A stretch of DNA of 64,000 nt from Acidimicrobiales bacterium (GCA_017883135.1 JADGOE010000003.1:1-64000), one strand, 5' to 3'; numbered from the stretch's first letter, positions 17,995 through 27,516 are shown. Notes: generated from the sequence alone by a model not told the origin. Made by a program: numbers and translations.

Positions 17995-18319
17995 AAGGAA
18001 GTCCTTTCTCGCTTTTGTTTTACATTCTTAAATTCTGTAGTGATGGTAGTAAGCCCTGTGGACTGTGGACGAAGGACCGTAATCGCAGCGCAGGGGCAGT
18101 TTCGATTTCCACCCATCGTCCCCCGAATGTGACCGATGGGAGAAATCAGATGTTCATAGGGTGACCGGTTATGGACAAGTTCACCCAAGTTCACAGAATT
18201 ACCCCAGGTTCGGGCATGGATTTCCACAGATGGTGCACAACCTCCGGATAGAGACGTGCCGGACGTCCAACCCAGGCCCAGGTCCACGAGACACCGAGCG
18301 TCCAGCAGACGGAGGTGCA
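17995..18319. other. Candidate replication origin oriC (dnaA-dnaN gap)
   Basis: The 325 bp between dnaA and dnaN contain an AT-rich stretch (about 18010-18040), the likely unwinding element. They also hold DnaA-box-like 9-mers with one mismatch to TT(A/G)TCCACA: 18064-18072 (TCGTCCACA on minus), 18170-18178 (TTGTCCATA on minus) and 18232-18240 (TTGTGCACC on minus), plus weaker sites. AAGTTCAC is repeated directly at 18178-18195. Position and content match actinobacterial origins. No perfect box was found, so the exact set is uncertain. Confidence 0.75.
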
Positions 18320-19729
18320 CTACGAACCACTCTTGATGCGGACGATGAGGTCGGTCACTTGGTTGTAGATCTGATGACGCTCCTTCATCAACCCAGTGAT
18401 CTTCTCGACTGCGTGCATGACCGTGGAGTGGTCGCGGCCGCCGAATTCGCGGCCGATTGCGGGATAGCTGAAGTCGGTCAGCTCGCGGAAGACATACATG
18501 CTGACCTGGCGTGCCGTGACCAACGGCCGGCGACGGTTGGGCCCACAGAGCTCCTCCACCGAGAAGCCGAAGGTCTCCGACGTCGCATCGAGGATGACCT
18601 GGGGGGTGATGCGGCGGGGCTGATCGGCGGACACGATGTCGGACAGCACCTGTTCGGCCAGCTCCCTGCTCATCGGCTGGCGATTGAGACTGGCGAAGGC
18701 GGTCACCCGGATGAGGGCACCTTCGAGCTCGCGGATGTTGTCCTTGACGTGGGTGGCGATGAATTCGAGCACTTCGGAGGGCACCGCCACGTGCTCGTGC
18801 TCTGCCTTGGTCTGAAGGATGGCCAGGCGAGTCTCGAGCTCAGGCGGCTGGACCTCGGTGATCAAGCCGGACAGGAACCGGCTGCGCAGCCTGTCCTCCA
18901 ACGTGGCGATCGACTTGGGCGGCCGGTCGGAGGTGAGCACGATCTGCTTCGAGGCACCGTAGAGGGAGTTGAACGTGTGGAAGAATTCCTCTTGCAGCGA
19001 CTCCTTTCGTTCCATGAACTGGACGTCATCGATCAACAGGACATCGCACTCGCGATACCGCCGTTTGAACGCCGTGGTGGCGTTGGTCCGGATGGCGTCC
19101 ACGAACTCGTTCATGTAGGTCTCGGTGGTCACATAGCGGACGTGGCGACCACTGAAGTTCTCGAGCACGTAGTTGCCGATTGCGTGGAGGAGGTGGGTCT
19201 TGCCCAAACCGGCGTCCCCGTAGATGAACAGGGGGTTGTAGGACCGGGCCGGCGATTCGGCCACCGATTGGGCCGCCGCGTGGGCGAATCGGTTGGACGA
19301 GGCGATGACGAAGGTCTCGAAGGTGTACCGGGAGTCGAGCACCGGCGACTCGAGATGACCGGGCCGGCCGACAGATCCCGCCACTCGCGGCTGATTGCGC
19401 CACGAGGTTGGCGCGGCCGGCGGGGTTCGCCCGGGCTCGGACTCGACCCGGGCGAGAGTCTCCTCGGCCGGCTCGTAGATCGGCGCGACCACCTCGAGCT
19501 GGACGACGAGGTTGCGGCCGATGGTTCCATTGACGGTGTCCTGGATGAGGCCGAGGAAGCGGGACTCCACCCGGTCGCGGATCAGTGTGTTGGGCACCCC
19601 GAGTACGATCTCGGTGTCTTTGATGGCAAGTGGTGTAATTCCGGAAAGGTAGGCCTGCCAAATGGCATCGGATACCTGTTCGCGCAGGGCCTCGGAGCAC
19701 GATATCCACAAGCTTTGGGTGTCGTTCAC
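18320..19729 (-). CDS. dnaA: Chromosomal replication initiator DnaA
   Basis: The GTG at 19729 has a GGAGG site 5 nt upstream and gives a 469-residue protein starting at VNDTQSLW. The same frame is open further upstream but lacks support. Domain I is at about residues 1-90. The AAA+ domain has Walker [12 protein letters not shown] and Walker [11 protein letters not shown]. The C-terminal domain IV carries the DnaA signature [15 protein letters not shown] that reads DnaA boxes. It binds oriC, opens the AT-rich element and loads the helicase. Boxes upstream of the start suggest autoregulation. It is divergent from rpmH/rnpA. Confidence 0.98.
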   Translation of the reverse strand: MNDTQSLWISCSEALREQVSDAIWQAYLSGITPLAIKDTEIVLGVPNTLIRDRVESRFLGLIQDTVNGTIGRNLVVQLEVVAPIYEPAEETLARVESEPGRTPPAAPTSWRNQPRVAGSVGRPGHLESPVLDSRYTFETFVIASSNRFAHAAAQSVAESPARSYNPLFIYGDAGLGKTHLLHAIGNYVLENFSGRHVRYVTTETYMNEFVDAIRTNATTAFKRRYRECDVLLIDDVQFMERKESLQEEFFHTFNSLYGASKQIVLTSDRPPKSIATLEDRLRSRFLSGLITEVQPPELETRLAILQTKAEHEHVAVPSEVLEFIATHVKDNIRELEGALIRVTAFASLNRQPMSRELAEQVLSDIVSADQPRRITPQVILDATSETFGFSVEELCGPNRRRPLVTARQVSMYVFRELTDFSYPAIGREFGGRDHSTVMHAVEKITGLMKERHQIYNQVTDLIVRIKSGS

Positions 19730-19789
19730 ATGGGCCTCCGCCCTTGGACAGCGCACTCGGTCCACAAAGATATCCACAGCTGTGGACGA
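19702..19789. promoter_or_regulatory. DnaA-box cluster at the dnaA start
   Basis: ATATCCACA occurs at 19702-19710 and 19770-19778 (one mismatch to TTATCCACA). TCGTCCACA on the minus strand is at 19781-19789, and a weaker CGGTCCACA at 19758-19766. The cluster straddles the dnaA start and promoter, fitting DnaA autorepression and possibly a second origin sub-region. The rest of the 356-bp dnaA/rpmH divergent gap shows no gene. Confidence 0.7.
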
Positions 19790-20085
19790 GTACCGATTGC
19801 GGGGCGCACCCTCCGTCGAACCGAGATCGGGTGCTACTTCATCTGGAAACACTGCATCGTTCGTTGGGGCAAGCTATGCCGAGGCCTTCTACGTCGCTGT
19901 GCTTGGCGCACTGCTTCATCTGCTCGGAACGGTACACCGTGCCCAACCGGCGCGCCTTCCCGGCCTCGGCCAGAGCACGGGGTCCATTTGGGCGTAGCAT
20001 GTAGCGGAATGCCCTGTTCGCGGTGACTGGGCCCCCTGCCGTATCGGACGTCGAAGTCCACGGTTCAGGGCGAGGAAGGAAGTGG

Positions 20086-20637
20086 ATGTATGAAACGGAC
20101 GTACCAACCAAATGTGCGCAAGCGCGCCAAAACCCACGGCTTTCGCAAGCGGATGTCGACCAAGGCCGGGCGTGCAGTGATCAAAGCGCGCCGGGCGAAG
20201 GGACGCCAACGGCTGTCGGTGTAGATCTCGGATCCCGACGGGGCCGGCCCCGCGTTGGTGGCGTCGGGCGCATCCGTTCACGGCACACGTTCGAAGAGCT
20301 GAGACGATCTGCGGACCGGGGAAGGTCCGGGGACCTGACGGTGAGCTTCCTGGAGCGATCCGACTGGACCGGGCCGGAGGTGGCTTTTGCCATCAGCCGC
20401 CGGGTGGGAAACGCTGTGGTCAGGAATCGACTCCGCCGCCGGCTGCGGGCCATTGTGTCCGAACAGGCAGCGTCCCTTCCGATCGGGGCCTACGTAATAA
20501 GCACAGGGCCCGGAGGGCCCCTGCTCGAATTCGATGAACTGAGGGTGGCCATGAGCCAAGCACTGGAGAAGGCCACGAGGCGACAGCTGGGTCGTTCCGT
20601 CGGCGCGCACCGCGAAGAGCACGGGGCCGGTCGATGA
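20086..20637 (+). CDS. rnpA: RNase P protein RnpA, extended, overlapping rpmH
   Basis: The protein subunit of RNase P, which helps the catalytic RNA process tRNA 5' ends. The core (about residues 63-165) shows [10 protein letters not shown], the RNR-type motif [19 protein letters not shown] and the following helix. From the core back through all of rpmH, the only ATG, GTG or TTG in frame is the ATG at 20086, four bases before the rpmH ATG. The natural reading is a 183-residue protein whose first 60 residues are encoded by the rpmH DNA in another frame. The same arrangement is known in Thermus. A rare non-standard start nearer the core (for example CTG within EEL) cannot be excluded. It overlaps yidD by 4 bp. 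Confidence 0.85.
   Translation: MYETDVPTKCAQARQNPRLSQADVDQGRACSDQSAPGEGTPTAVGVDLGSRRGRPRVGGVGRIRSRHTFEELRRSADRGRSGDLTVSFLERSDWTGPEVAFAISRRVGNAVVRNRLRRRLRAIVSEQAASLPIGAYVISTGPGGPLLEFDELRVAMSQALEKATRRQLGRSVGAHREEHGAGR
20090..20224 (+). CDS. rpmH: 50S ribosomal protein bL34
   Basis: A 44-residue, highly basic protein with the full bL34 pattern: start [18 protein letters not shown], then [19 protein letters not shown], ending RLSV. It binds 23S rRNA in the large subunit. The ribosome-binding site GGAAGG serves this ATG and the rnpA ATG 4 nt before it. The whole gene lies inside the rnpA frame. It is the first gene of the run rpmH-rnpA-yidD-yidC-khpB, divergent from dnaA. Confidence 0.98.
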   Translation: MKRTYQPNVRKRAKTHGFRKRMSTKAGRAVIKARRAKGRQRLSV

Positions 20638-20945
20638 CGACCGAGGTCACGACCACCGACCCTGCTGGCGACCCCGGGCCGCCCACCACCTCGACGCCCG
20701 CCGCCGGCACCAGCCGCGGAGTGGTGGCCGGTTGGCTGGTTTCGGTCATCCATGCGTATCAATTGCTACGGGCGGGCCGGCCCACGGGCTGCCGCTACCT
20801 TCCCACCTGCTCCGAGTACGCAGTCGACGCCCTCGACCGTCACGGGGTGCTCCGTGGTTCGGGTCTGGCGGCGAAGCGGCTGACCCGGTGCAACCCGTGG
20901 GGTGGACACGGAATCGATCCTGTGCCTGAACGGAGGGCGTCATGA
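20634..20945 (+). CDS. yidD: Membrane protein insertion efficiency factor YidD
   Basis: A 103-residue protein with the complete YidD signature: [19 protein letters not shown] and [20 protein letters not shown] (three conserved cysteines). A short amphipathic membrane-associating helix (about residues 30-48) precedes it. The N-terminal 25 residues are Thr/Pro-rich and not conserved. It is thought to aid YidC-dependent insertion. It overlaps rnpA and yidC by 4 bp each, so translation is coupled through the run. Confidence 0.97.
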   Translation: MTTEVTTTDPAGDPGPPTTSTPAAGTSRGVVAGWLVSVIHAYQLLRAGRPTGCRYLPTCSEYAVDALDRHGVLRGSGLAAKRLTRCNPWGGHGIDPVPERRAS

Positions 20946-22177
20946 GCTCATTGGTCAAGGGGATCGGAAAGATCTTCCAGCCCCTGCTGGACCTGGTCGG
21001 CGGGATCCTCGCCTTCTTCTACTCGGTCATTCCGAGCTACCCGATCGACGTGGCGCTGCTGACCATCGTGATCATGGCGCTGCTCACCCCGCTCACCGTC
21101 AAGAGCACGAAGAACATGGCGGCGATGCAGGCTCTCGGGCCCGAGATGAAGAAGCTGCAGCAGAAGTACAAGGGCGCTGAGAACCGTGCCCTGATGAATG
21201 AAGAAATGATGAAGCTCTACAAAGAGCACAATGTCAACCCGGCGTCAGGCTGCCTGCCGATGTTGTTGCAGATGCCCGCATTCTTCGTTCTGTACAGCGT
21301 GATTCGCGGTATAACCAACACCGTCACTTACCCTGCAGTCACCAAGACAACGGCCGCAGGTCTGAAGGTGGTGATCCCCACCCACGTGGTGGCGGTTCCC
21401 CGCTACATCGGCGTGCACACCAAGATGTACCACGACATCGTGGCAGCTCACGGTCAGCTGATCTCGGGCGGCATCGACTTCGCCCAGAAGCTCCTTTCCC
21501 ATCACAGTTCGATCTGGATGGCCATACCCTTCTTGCTCCTGGTGGTGGGTTCGGTGGGTCTTCAGTACTTGCAGATGGCCAGATTGAATGCACGAAATCC
21601 TCAAGCGGCACAAGCAAATCCTCAAGCGGCAATGATGCAGAAATATATGCCACTTATCTTCGGACTTATTTACCTGAATGTTGCGGCTATCTTGAATGTC
21701 TATTTCATCATGTCGAGTGCGATTCGAATCGCGACCCAAGAGGTCTTGTTCCGCAAGGGGATCGTCGCCGGACCGCCGAGCGCACCGAAGACCGGAGCCC
21801 CCACCAGCGGGTCGAAGGGACCAGTGGTGGATCGGACTGAAAAGGCTCTGCCCAAGCCGAAGGGTTCGAACGGAACGGGACCGGCAAAGGCGGGAGGCGC
21901 CAAGGGTGCCGGTGCGCCCAGTGCGGGCCGCGGCCGGAAAGAGCCGTCAGCCGACGTGAAGCCTTCGCCCTCCAAGGCGTCGGGTTCGCCGGCCGGCACA
22001 AATGGAAAGAAGAGCCCGAGTTCCGGTACCGCAGGACGTCCGGCGAAGTCGACGTCGGGGAACTCGAGCAACGGAAGCACCGGGTCGGACTCGACGGCAG
22101 ACGCCGATGCAGGTGGGTCCACGGGGCCCAAGGAGCACCCGAGGTCCAAAGCGAAGCGAGAGAGAAAGGCGCGTTAG
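20942..22177 (+). CDS. yidC: Membrane protein insertase YidC/Oxa1
   Basis: A 411-residue insertase. The Oxa1-like core (about residues 15-260) starts with a membrane segment, has the cytoplasmic hairpin [24 protein letters not shown], then [21 protein letters not shown] and two further segments near 195-250. The region around 21590-21730 uses more A/T at third positions than its surroundings. A basic, Ser/Pro/Gly-rich tail of about 140 residues follows (KAKRERKAR at the end), fitting a ribosome-binding tail. It inserts membrane proteins alone or with SecYEG. Confidence 0.97.
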   Translation: MSSLVKGIGKIFQPLLDLVGGILAFFYSVIPSYPIDVALLTIVIMALLTPLTVKSTKNMAAMQALGPEMKKLQQKYKGAENRALMNEEMMKLYKEHNVNPASGCLPMLLQMPAFFVLYSVIRGITNTVTYPAVTKTTAAGLKVVIPTHVVAVPRYIGVHTKMYHDIVAAHGQLISGGIDFAQKLLSHHSSIWMAIPFLLLVVGSVGLQYLQMARLNARNPQAAQANPQAAMMQKYMPLIFGLIYLNVAAILNVYFIMSSAIRIATQEVLFRKGIVAGPPSAPKTGAPTSGSKGPVVDRTEKALPKPKGSNGTGPAKAGGAKGAGAPSAGRGRKEPSADVKPSPSKASGSPAGTNGKKSPSSGTAGRPAKSTSGNSSNGSTGSDSTADADAGGSTGPKEHPRSKAKRERKAR

Positions 22178-22180
22178 GAA

Positions 22181-23203
22181 GTGGAGTGGGTAGAAGCCAG
22201 CGGGAAGTCCTTGCCAGAGGCGAAAGAGACCGTGCTCGACCTGTTGGGGGTGGCGGAGGATGATGCCGAATTCGTCATCCTGAGCGAGCCCAAGGCAGGG
22301 CTGTTCGGTCGGATGCGCGGCGAGGCCCGGGTGCAGGCCCGGGTGAGGCCGGTCGCTCCCCGGCCGAAGCGGGCGCGCCGTCAGCGGCCGGAACGTAAGC
22401 GTGAAGGTGGTGACCGGCCTCGATCGGGTGGATCGGGCCGGAAGAGTGGCGCGGGGACCGCGGATCGAGCTGATCGGGGTGCGAACAGCGCTCGGGGATC
22501 TGGTGCCGGGACAACGGGATCGACTGACTCCGAGACAAGTGAGGTAGAAAGCGATGCTGTCTCGAGCGGTGAGCGGCAGGCGGAAAGCGGCACCGGTACA
22601 TCATCGGCGGGCCGATCGAACCGACGTCGTCGATCCCGCGGGGGCAGCGGTTCCTCGGACGGCGCCTCATCGGATCAACAGGGGAAGCAAGGATCCGGTC
22701 GGAAGCCCGGAGAGAGCGAGGACAGCATGGAAGAGTCATTGACACTGGAACAGCAGGGAGAGGCGGCCCAGGAGTTCCTTGCCGGCCTCATCCGCGAATT
22801 CGGGTTGGATGCCGACGTCAGCTTTGCAGAAGTCGACGAGGACACCGTACTGGTGGCTGCCACCGGTGACGACCTCGGCTTGCTGGTCGGACCCCGAGGA
22901 GCGACCTTGGCTGCCGTGCAGGACCTCACGCGGACTTTTGTGCAGCGGCAGTCGGAAAACCGGACCGACCGGATCTTGGTGGACGTGGGCGGCTACCGCA
23001 AGAAGCGGAACGCCGCCCTCCGTCGTTTCACCGAGGGGATCGTCGAAGAGGTCAAGGGTTCCGGCACCGAGCGGGCACTCGAGCCCATGTCTGCTGCCGA
23101 TCGGAAGGTCGTCCACGACACGGTCAATGAGATCGAAGGTTTCGAGACCCGTTCCGACGGAGTTGAGCCTTCGAGGTACGTGGTGATCCAGCCGTCCGGG
23201 TGA
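22181..23203 (+). CDS. khpB: RNA-binding protein KhpB (Jag)
   Basis: The GTG at 22181 lies right after the yidC stop, and the Jag-N pattern begins at once (EWVEASGKSLPEAKETVLDLLGV, ending GLFGRMRGEARV). A long disordered linker (about 60-190, rich in Arg/Ser/Gly and Asp/Glu) leads to the KH domain (GLLVGPRGATLAAVQDL) and the C-terminal R3H domain (RFTEGIVEEVKGS ... VVIQPS). It is 340 residues, long for the family because of the linker. KhpB proteins bind mRNA and sRNA, usually as partners of KhpA, and are linked to cell division and elongation. Confidence 0.93.
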   Translation: MEWVEASGKSLPEAKETVLDLLGVAEDDAEFVILSEPKAGLFGRMRGEARVQARVRPVAPRPKRARRQRPERKREGGDRPRSGGSGRKSGAGTADRADRGANSARGSGAGTTGSTDSETSEVESDAVSSGERQAESGTGTSSAGRSNRRRRSRGGSGSSDGASSDQQGKQGSGRKPGESEDSMEESLTLEQQGEAAQEFLAGLIREFGLDADVSFAEVDEDTVLVAATGDDLGLLVGPRGATLAAVQDLTRTFVQRQSENRTDRILVDVGGYRKKRNAALRRFTEGIVEEVKGSGTERALEPMSAADRKVVHDTVNEIEGFETRSDGVEPSRYVVIQPSG

Positions 23204-23230
23204 CCATGACCGACGGCTCATCCTCGCTCC

Positions 23231-23270
23231 GCCAGCGACACCGGGTTCTACCCGGTGTCGCTGGCTTTCT
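23231..23270 (+). terminator. Strong hairpin terminator after khpB
   Basis: A perfect 15-bp stem (23231-23245 with 23251-23265) with a 5-nt loop TTCTA is followed by TTTCTGCTT. It lies between khpB and rsmG, so the rpmH-khpB run probably ends here and rsmG has a separate promoter or partial read-through. Confidence 0.85.
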
Positions 23271-23330
23271 GCTTCGAACCGGTGCCGCCACGATCGCGGT
23301 GGAACTTCCGATCTCCGGGAATGTCGGCCC

Positions 23331-24011
23331 ATGAGCGAGACCGCCGGCCTCGCCGGCTCTCTTGATGAGCTGCGGCGGCGGGTGAGCGACCGCACGCGCC
23401 AAACCCTCGAGCGCTCCGCCCGGCTCGGGTTCTTGGGAAACATGCCTGCTGGCGAGCAGATCGACCACGCCCTGGGTTTCGTCGAATCCGTCGAGTCCGA
23501 GCTGGGAGGTCCCCCCCGTTCCGTCGTCGACCTGGGCACGGGTGGAGGACTGCCCGGCCTGGTGCTGCACTCTTGCTGGCCGGCGGCACGGACTCTCCTC
23601 GTGGATGCCAATGAGCGGCGGACCGAGTTCTTGATCGAAGAGATCGAGGGTTGGGAGAACTCCGCCGGCATCGAGGTGATTCGGGGACGCGCCGAGGAGA
23701 TCGGCAGAGACCCACGTTTCCGCGACCAGTTCGAAGTCGTGACGTCCCGCTCGTTCGGTCCGCCGGCGGTTGCCGCGGAGTGTGGAGCCCCTCTCCTGTC
23801 ACTCGGCGGGTTGATGGTCGTATCCGAACCTCCCCACGATCCAGACGACCTCCGTTGGCCTGTTGCGGGACTGGCCCAACTCGGCCTCACGGCCCTTTCC
23901 GGGGTTCGTTTCGACTGCCGGTTCGGGTACCAGCTTCTTCGCAAGTCCGAAACGACGCCGGATCGCTATCCCCGCCGGGTCGGAGTACCGACCAAGCGCC
24001 CGCTGTTCTGA
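23331..24011 (+). CDS. rsmG: 16S rRNA (guanine527-N7) methyltransferase RsmG
   Basis: A 226-residue Rossmann-fold methyltransferase. The SAM-binding motif VVDLGTGGGLPGLVL lies at about residues 66-80, the acidic end of strand 2 VDANERRTEF follows, and the C-terminal strands end FGYQLLRKS. It methylates G527 of 16S rRNA using SAM. It follows the terminator at 23231 and lies upstream of the parS/parA/parB block, the standard order. The N-terminal region is short, as in actinobacterial members. Confidence 0.95.
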   Translation: MSETAGLAGSLDELRRRVSDRTRQTLERSARLGFLGNMPAGEQIDHALGFVESVESELGGPPRSVVDLGTGGGLPGLVLHSCWPAARTLLVDANERRTEFLIEEIEGWENSAGIEVIRGRAEEIGRDPRFRDQFEVVTSRSFGPPAVAAECGAPLLSLGGLMVVSEPPHDPDDLRWPVAGLAQLGLTALSGVRFDCRFGYQLLRKSETTPDRYPRRVGVPTKRPLF

Positions 24012-24062
24012 TCTGGCGGAGAGTGTGCGGCGGGCTGAAGTTCGCCGCCGATCCCATCTGGA

Positions 24063-24078
24063 TGTTTCACGTGAAACA
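24063..24078. promoter_or_regulatory. parS site 1 (perfect)
   Basis: TGTTTCACGTGAAACA is the exact 16-bp consensus palindrome bound by chromosomal ParB. It lies 50 bp after rsmG and about 2.4 kb before parB. Confidence 0.97.
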
Positions 24079-25032
24079 GCTGACCAGGTCGATCCGTGCC
24101 TTTCGACAGATCGCGGCAGAAACCCCGGCGAGAGTCCGATCGACGATTCGAGTCTGGCCGATTTGACGTAATCCGGTATCGGGCCCCGATTGCGTGAGGG
24201 GGAAGTCTCAAGGGGGACTCCCGACTCCGATGGACGTCCGGCGAGCCGGAGGGGTCGGCGATATCGGAGTGAGGCGTGTGCCCGCTCGGGGACTCTGTTC
24301 GCCCAGCGGGCACAGGGTGCCCGGGTCCTGCGGGTTCCCCGGGCTCGGCTGACCGTCTGCCTGAATGGTTCCTGCCGCCAGCTCCATCGCTGCTGCGGTC
24401 CCGGGCCACTCGGTCCGCCACCCTCAACCGGCCGTCGATGAGCCCGCCCAGCTCAGGACCGGAGTGACTCGATGGAAGGGCGACAGCGAACTCCCCCAGC
24501 AAGCTCGAGGGTCGCTCACCGTCGGGAGCGTGCCCGGAGCCGGCCGCCGGACCAGGCCCCGTGGGGAGTCAAGGAACTACATCGAACTTCTGGCATCGGG
24601 TCTCTCACCAGGAGGCTGAGGGGCGGCGCCACCGGTTGCGCCGAGGTGGGGGACCATCGCCTGCCCGACGTCCACGATCCCGCATGAGACTGCAGGCCCC
24701 TCCCCCGCCATTGCGGTAGACCAGGTTGCTCGGACTCGGGCAGACTCGCCGCCGCCAGATGTGAGCTTTCCTGTTGTTGGCCACCGGCTTGGACCACGGC
24801 TTTCGCGGAGCGCCCTGACTCGACGGACACTCTGGGTCCGGCTGCCTCCGGTGGTCTGTCGGGACCGGGCACGGATCTGCTTCGTCAGGGCATCTGCGAG
24901 CCATGGCGGTGACGCTGTACCGCGAGATCACGGCACCGTCCTCGGGGGCCAGGACCGAGGCGTACAGCTCTCGATGGAACACGGGGCGAGCCGGCTGTTG
25001 GTTGGCAGGATGGTCCGCCAGGTCTGATTCAG

Positions 25033-25048
25033 GGTTTCACGTGAAACA
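25033..25048. promoter_or_regulatory. parS site 2 (one mismatch)
   Basis: GGTTTCACGTGAAACA differs from the consensus only at the first base; the 14-bp core is perfect. It lies 80 bp upstream of the parA start, where bound ParB could also affect parA transcription. Confidence 0.95.
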
Positions 25049-25127
25049 ATTCGGGGAAATGCTTGACCTGCCTCACGCGGCAGGCGAGTATGAGTGCCTT
25101 GAACCCTGCAGACTCGAGGAGATGGTA

Positions 25128-26444
25128 ATGCGCGGCCGCCGTCGGGGTCGAAACAGGCCTTCCCCTCAGGATGTACGAGATCCCAGCACCACGGCGGGCG
25201 CTGAAGTCGTCGGGGGAGGTTCGGTGAAGCTGGTGACGTCGGCTCCTCCGACGAGGGCCGAGGGTGATGAGTTGCCCCCGGGACCTTCTGCGTCGGATGG
25301 ATCCTCCCAGGGTGAACCGGTCCAGGTCTCCGGCACGTTTCACTCGACGTTGTCGGATATCGCGTCGGCACACGCCGAGCTTGACGACGTCCTGCCACCA
25401 TCTGGCGGGCAGGACGCCGACCGACCCTCTCGAGTCGAGGACACCGCACCGCTGAGTGCCGGCCCTCCCGAGGTTGCGACTCCGGAGGCCCCGCTGCCCG
25501 CAAGCGCATCGGCCCATGGCAGCGCCGATCCGGCTGTCGAAGAGGTGATCGAGGTGATCGAAGAGATCGAGGTCATCGAGGTGGTCGAGGTCGTGGCGGA
25601 ACCTATCTCTGTTCCACTCGCCTCGGATGCCGTCGAGCCGGATGCCGGACGAGTCCCTCAGGCCGCTTCCGGCTATCCGCTGCCCCGGGTGCTCGCGGTG
25701 GCCAACCAGAAGGGTGGAGTGGGAAAGACCACTACGTCGGTGAACCTCGGGGCGGCCCTGGCCGAACTCGGCTTTCGCGTCCTCGTGATCGACCTCGACC
25801 CTCAGGGGAACGCCACGACGGGCCTGGGCATCGATGCGCGCAACTTCGAGCTTTCCATGTATGACGTCCTGATGAGGGACGCCTCACTCGAGGATTGCGT
25901 CGAGCCGACCAGCATGAAGAACCTGTTTGTGGCCCCGGCGACGATTGCCTTGGCCGGGGCGGAGATCGAGTTGGTGCCGGCTTTCAGCCGTGAGCTGAAG
26001 TTGAAGAGAGCCATCGAATCGGTGATCGACGACTTCGACTACGTGCTCATCGACTGTCCCCCTTCACTCGGCCTCATAACCGTCAACGCCTTGGCCGCGG
26101 CCAGCGAAGTTCTCGTGCCGATCCAGTGCGAGTACTACGCCTTGGAAGGCCTGAGCCAGCTCATGCGCAACGTGCATCTGGTGGCTTCGAACCTCAACCC
26201 CGAGCTGGACATCTCCACGATCGTTCTCACGATGTACGACGCCCGAACGAAATTGTCCGATCAAGTGGCCACCGAGGTCCGCCAGCACTTCGGGGCGAAG
26301 GTCTGCCGGATCGTCATCCCACGGACGGTGCGACTGTCCGAGGCGCCGTCCTTCGGGCAGCCCATCACTGCATTCGACCCTGCCTCGCGCGGGGCGGTCG
26401 CCTATCGAGAACTAGCCAAGGAGGTCAGCGGTGGCACGTCGTAG
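25128..26444 (+). CDS. parA: Chromosome partition ATPase ParA (Soj)
   Basis: A deviant-Walker ATPase that binds DNA non-specifically and drives segregation of ParB-parS complexes. The ATG at 25128 has GAGGAG 6 nt upstream and gives 438 residues; a GTG at 25224 with GGGGGAGG is an alternative. The ATPase domain starts near residue 185: P-loop NQKGGVGKTTTSVNLG, then DLDPQGNATTG and the Walker B-like YVLIDCPPSLG. The first 185 residues are a disordered, acidic extension ending in repeats of Glu-Val-Ile (about 138-158), unusual for ParA. It overlaps parB by 14 bp. Confidence 0.95.
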   Translation: MRGRRRGRNRPSPQDVRDPSTTAGAEVVGGGSVKLVTSAPPTRAEGDELPPGPSASDGSSQGEPVQVSGTFHSTLSDIASAHAELDDVLPPSGGQDADRPSRVEDTAPLSAGPPEVATPEAPLPASASAHGSADPAVEEVIEVIEEIEVIEVVEVVAEPISVPLASDAVEPDAGRVPQAASGYPLPRVLAVANQKGGVGKTTTSVNLGAALAELGFRVLVIDLDPQGNATTGLGIDARNFELSMYDVLMRDASLEDCVEPTSMKNLFVAPATIALAGAEIELVPAFSRELKLKRAIESVIDDFDYVLIDCPPSLGLITVNALAAASEVLVPIQCEYYALEGLSQLMRNVHLVASNLNPELDISTIVLTMYDARTKLSDQVATEVRQHFGAKVCRIVIPRTVRLSEAPSFGQPITAFDPASRGAVAYRELAKEVSGGTS

Positions 26445-27384
26445 CGGGCTGGGGAAGGGGCTGAGCGCCCTCATTCCCACCGAGGTCACCGGTGATCGGT
26501 CATCGGCGCTGCGCGAGGTTCCGATTGGGAGCATCAAGCCCAACCCTCGGCAACCCCGGGTGAACTTCGACGAGGAGACGATGTCCGCATTGGCTGCCTC
26601 CATCAAGGAGCTGGGGATCCTCCAGCCCGTCCTGGTGCGCCAGGTTGGGGGAGATGCGGCAGACGAGTTCGAGCTGATCGCCGGTGAGCGGCGCTGGCGA
26701 GCGGCGCGGCGGGCAGGTCTTCACACCATTCCGGTGCTGGTCCAGACCTCCGATGACACCAAGAGCCTCGAACAGGCCCTGGTCGAGAACCTCCACCGTC
26801 AGGACCTCAACGTCCTCGAGGAGGCAGCTGCTTATCAGCAGTTGATCGAAGAGTTCGGTTGTACCCACGACCAGGTAGCCACCCGAGTCGGAAAAAGCCG
26901 CACCGCGGTCACCAACATCCTCCGCCTCCTCCAACTGCCCGCCGGGGTGCAGAGGTTGCTGGCTGAAGGCCAGATCACAGCGGGCCACGCTCGGGCCCTG
27001 CTCGGTACGCCCGATCGCGGCTACCAGGAGGTTCTGGCCAAGTCGATCGCGGCCGACGGGCTCACCGTGCGGGCCATCGAGGAACTGGTCCGGCAGCATT
27101 CCGAAGGTGGAGTGGCGGGGTCTGCTCCGGCTCCGCAGCCGGACGTCGGTTTGCGGTCCGTGCCGACCGGGTCGGCCCCCTCGACGGTGCCGGCTGCCTC
27201 TCGCCAGCTCCCTCCACCGGGGATGCTCGAGCTCGAGGAGCTGCTCTCGAGCCACCTCAACACACGGGTGAAGGTGGATCTCACGGCCAAGCGCGGCAAG
27301 GTGGTTGTGGAGTTCGCAACTCTCGAGGATCTCGAGCGGATCTACAAGCTGATGGTAGGACGGGCCGAACCGACAGCGGTATGA
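26431..27384 (+). CDS. parB: Chromosome partition protein ParB (Spo0J)
   Basis: A 317-residue CTP-dependent DNA clamp that loads at parS and spreads. The GTG at 26431 follows AAGGAGG by 6 nt. The N-terminal ARRSGLGKGLSALIP resembles ParA-interacting peptides. The CTPase core shows NPRQPR and GERRWRAARRAG, with ENLHRQDLN next. The helix-turn-helix lies at about 150-180 (VATRVGKSRTAVTNILRLLQLP), and the C-terminal dimerisation segment starts near 270. It overlaps the end of parA, so the two are coupled. Two parS sites lie upstream. Confidence 0.97.
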   Translation: MARRSGLGKGLSALIPTEVTGDRSSALREVPIGSIKPNPRQPRVNFDEETMSALAASIKELGILQPVLVRQVGGDAADEFELIAGERRWRAARRAGLHTIPVLVQTSDDTKSLEQALVENLHRQDLNVLEEAAAYQQLIEEFGCTHDQVATRVGKSRTAVTNILRLLQLPAGVQRLLAEGQITAGHARALLGTPDRGYQEVLAKSIAADGLTVRAIEELVRQHSEGGVAGSAPAPQPDVGLRSVPTGSAPSTVPAASRQLPPPGMLELEELLSSHLNTRVKVDLTAKRGKVVVEFATLEDLERIYKLMVGRAEPTAV

Positions 27385-27491
27385 GTACAGAGATCACTGA
27401 GAGTGGGCCACACCTGACATAATCTCGGAGTTGAGGAGAAACAACCACGCTGTGTGGTATTCTGATCCCTTAACCCTCCGTAGAGCTTCGT

Positions 27492-27516
27492 CCACAACCT
27501 GTGCATGAGGTTGTGG
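27492..27516. terminator. Hairpin between convergent parB and cwlM
   Basis: CCACAACCT-N7-AGGTTGTGG is a perfect 9-bp stem between two convergent genes and may terminate either way. No clear T-run follows. The right arm plus flanking TTA also resembles a DnaA box (TAATCCACA on minus). The remainder of the 184-bp gap holds no gene. Confidence 0.55.

Larger units (their letters stand above)
24012..25127. other. Non-coding parS-bearing gap between rsmG and parA
   Basis: Over 1.1 kb without a supported gene. Several frames stay open on both strands because of high GC, but none shows a domain, ribosome-binding site or codon bias. It contains two parS sites (24063 and 25033), the second just upstream of parA. 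An unannotated small RNA cannot be excluded. Confidence 0.6.

Noticed and set aside
18178-18196. AAGTTCAC direct repeat in oriC as a PHO-box
   Set aside because: Repeat spacing is 9-10 bp, not 11, there is no TANNNT at the right distance, and the place is the origin; more likely an origin element or chance.
23966-24982. Several long open frames in the rsmG-parA gap
   Set aside because: High-GC chance frames; one translates the parS palindrome, and none shows a domain or start signal.
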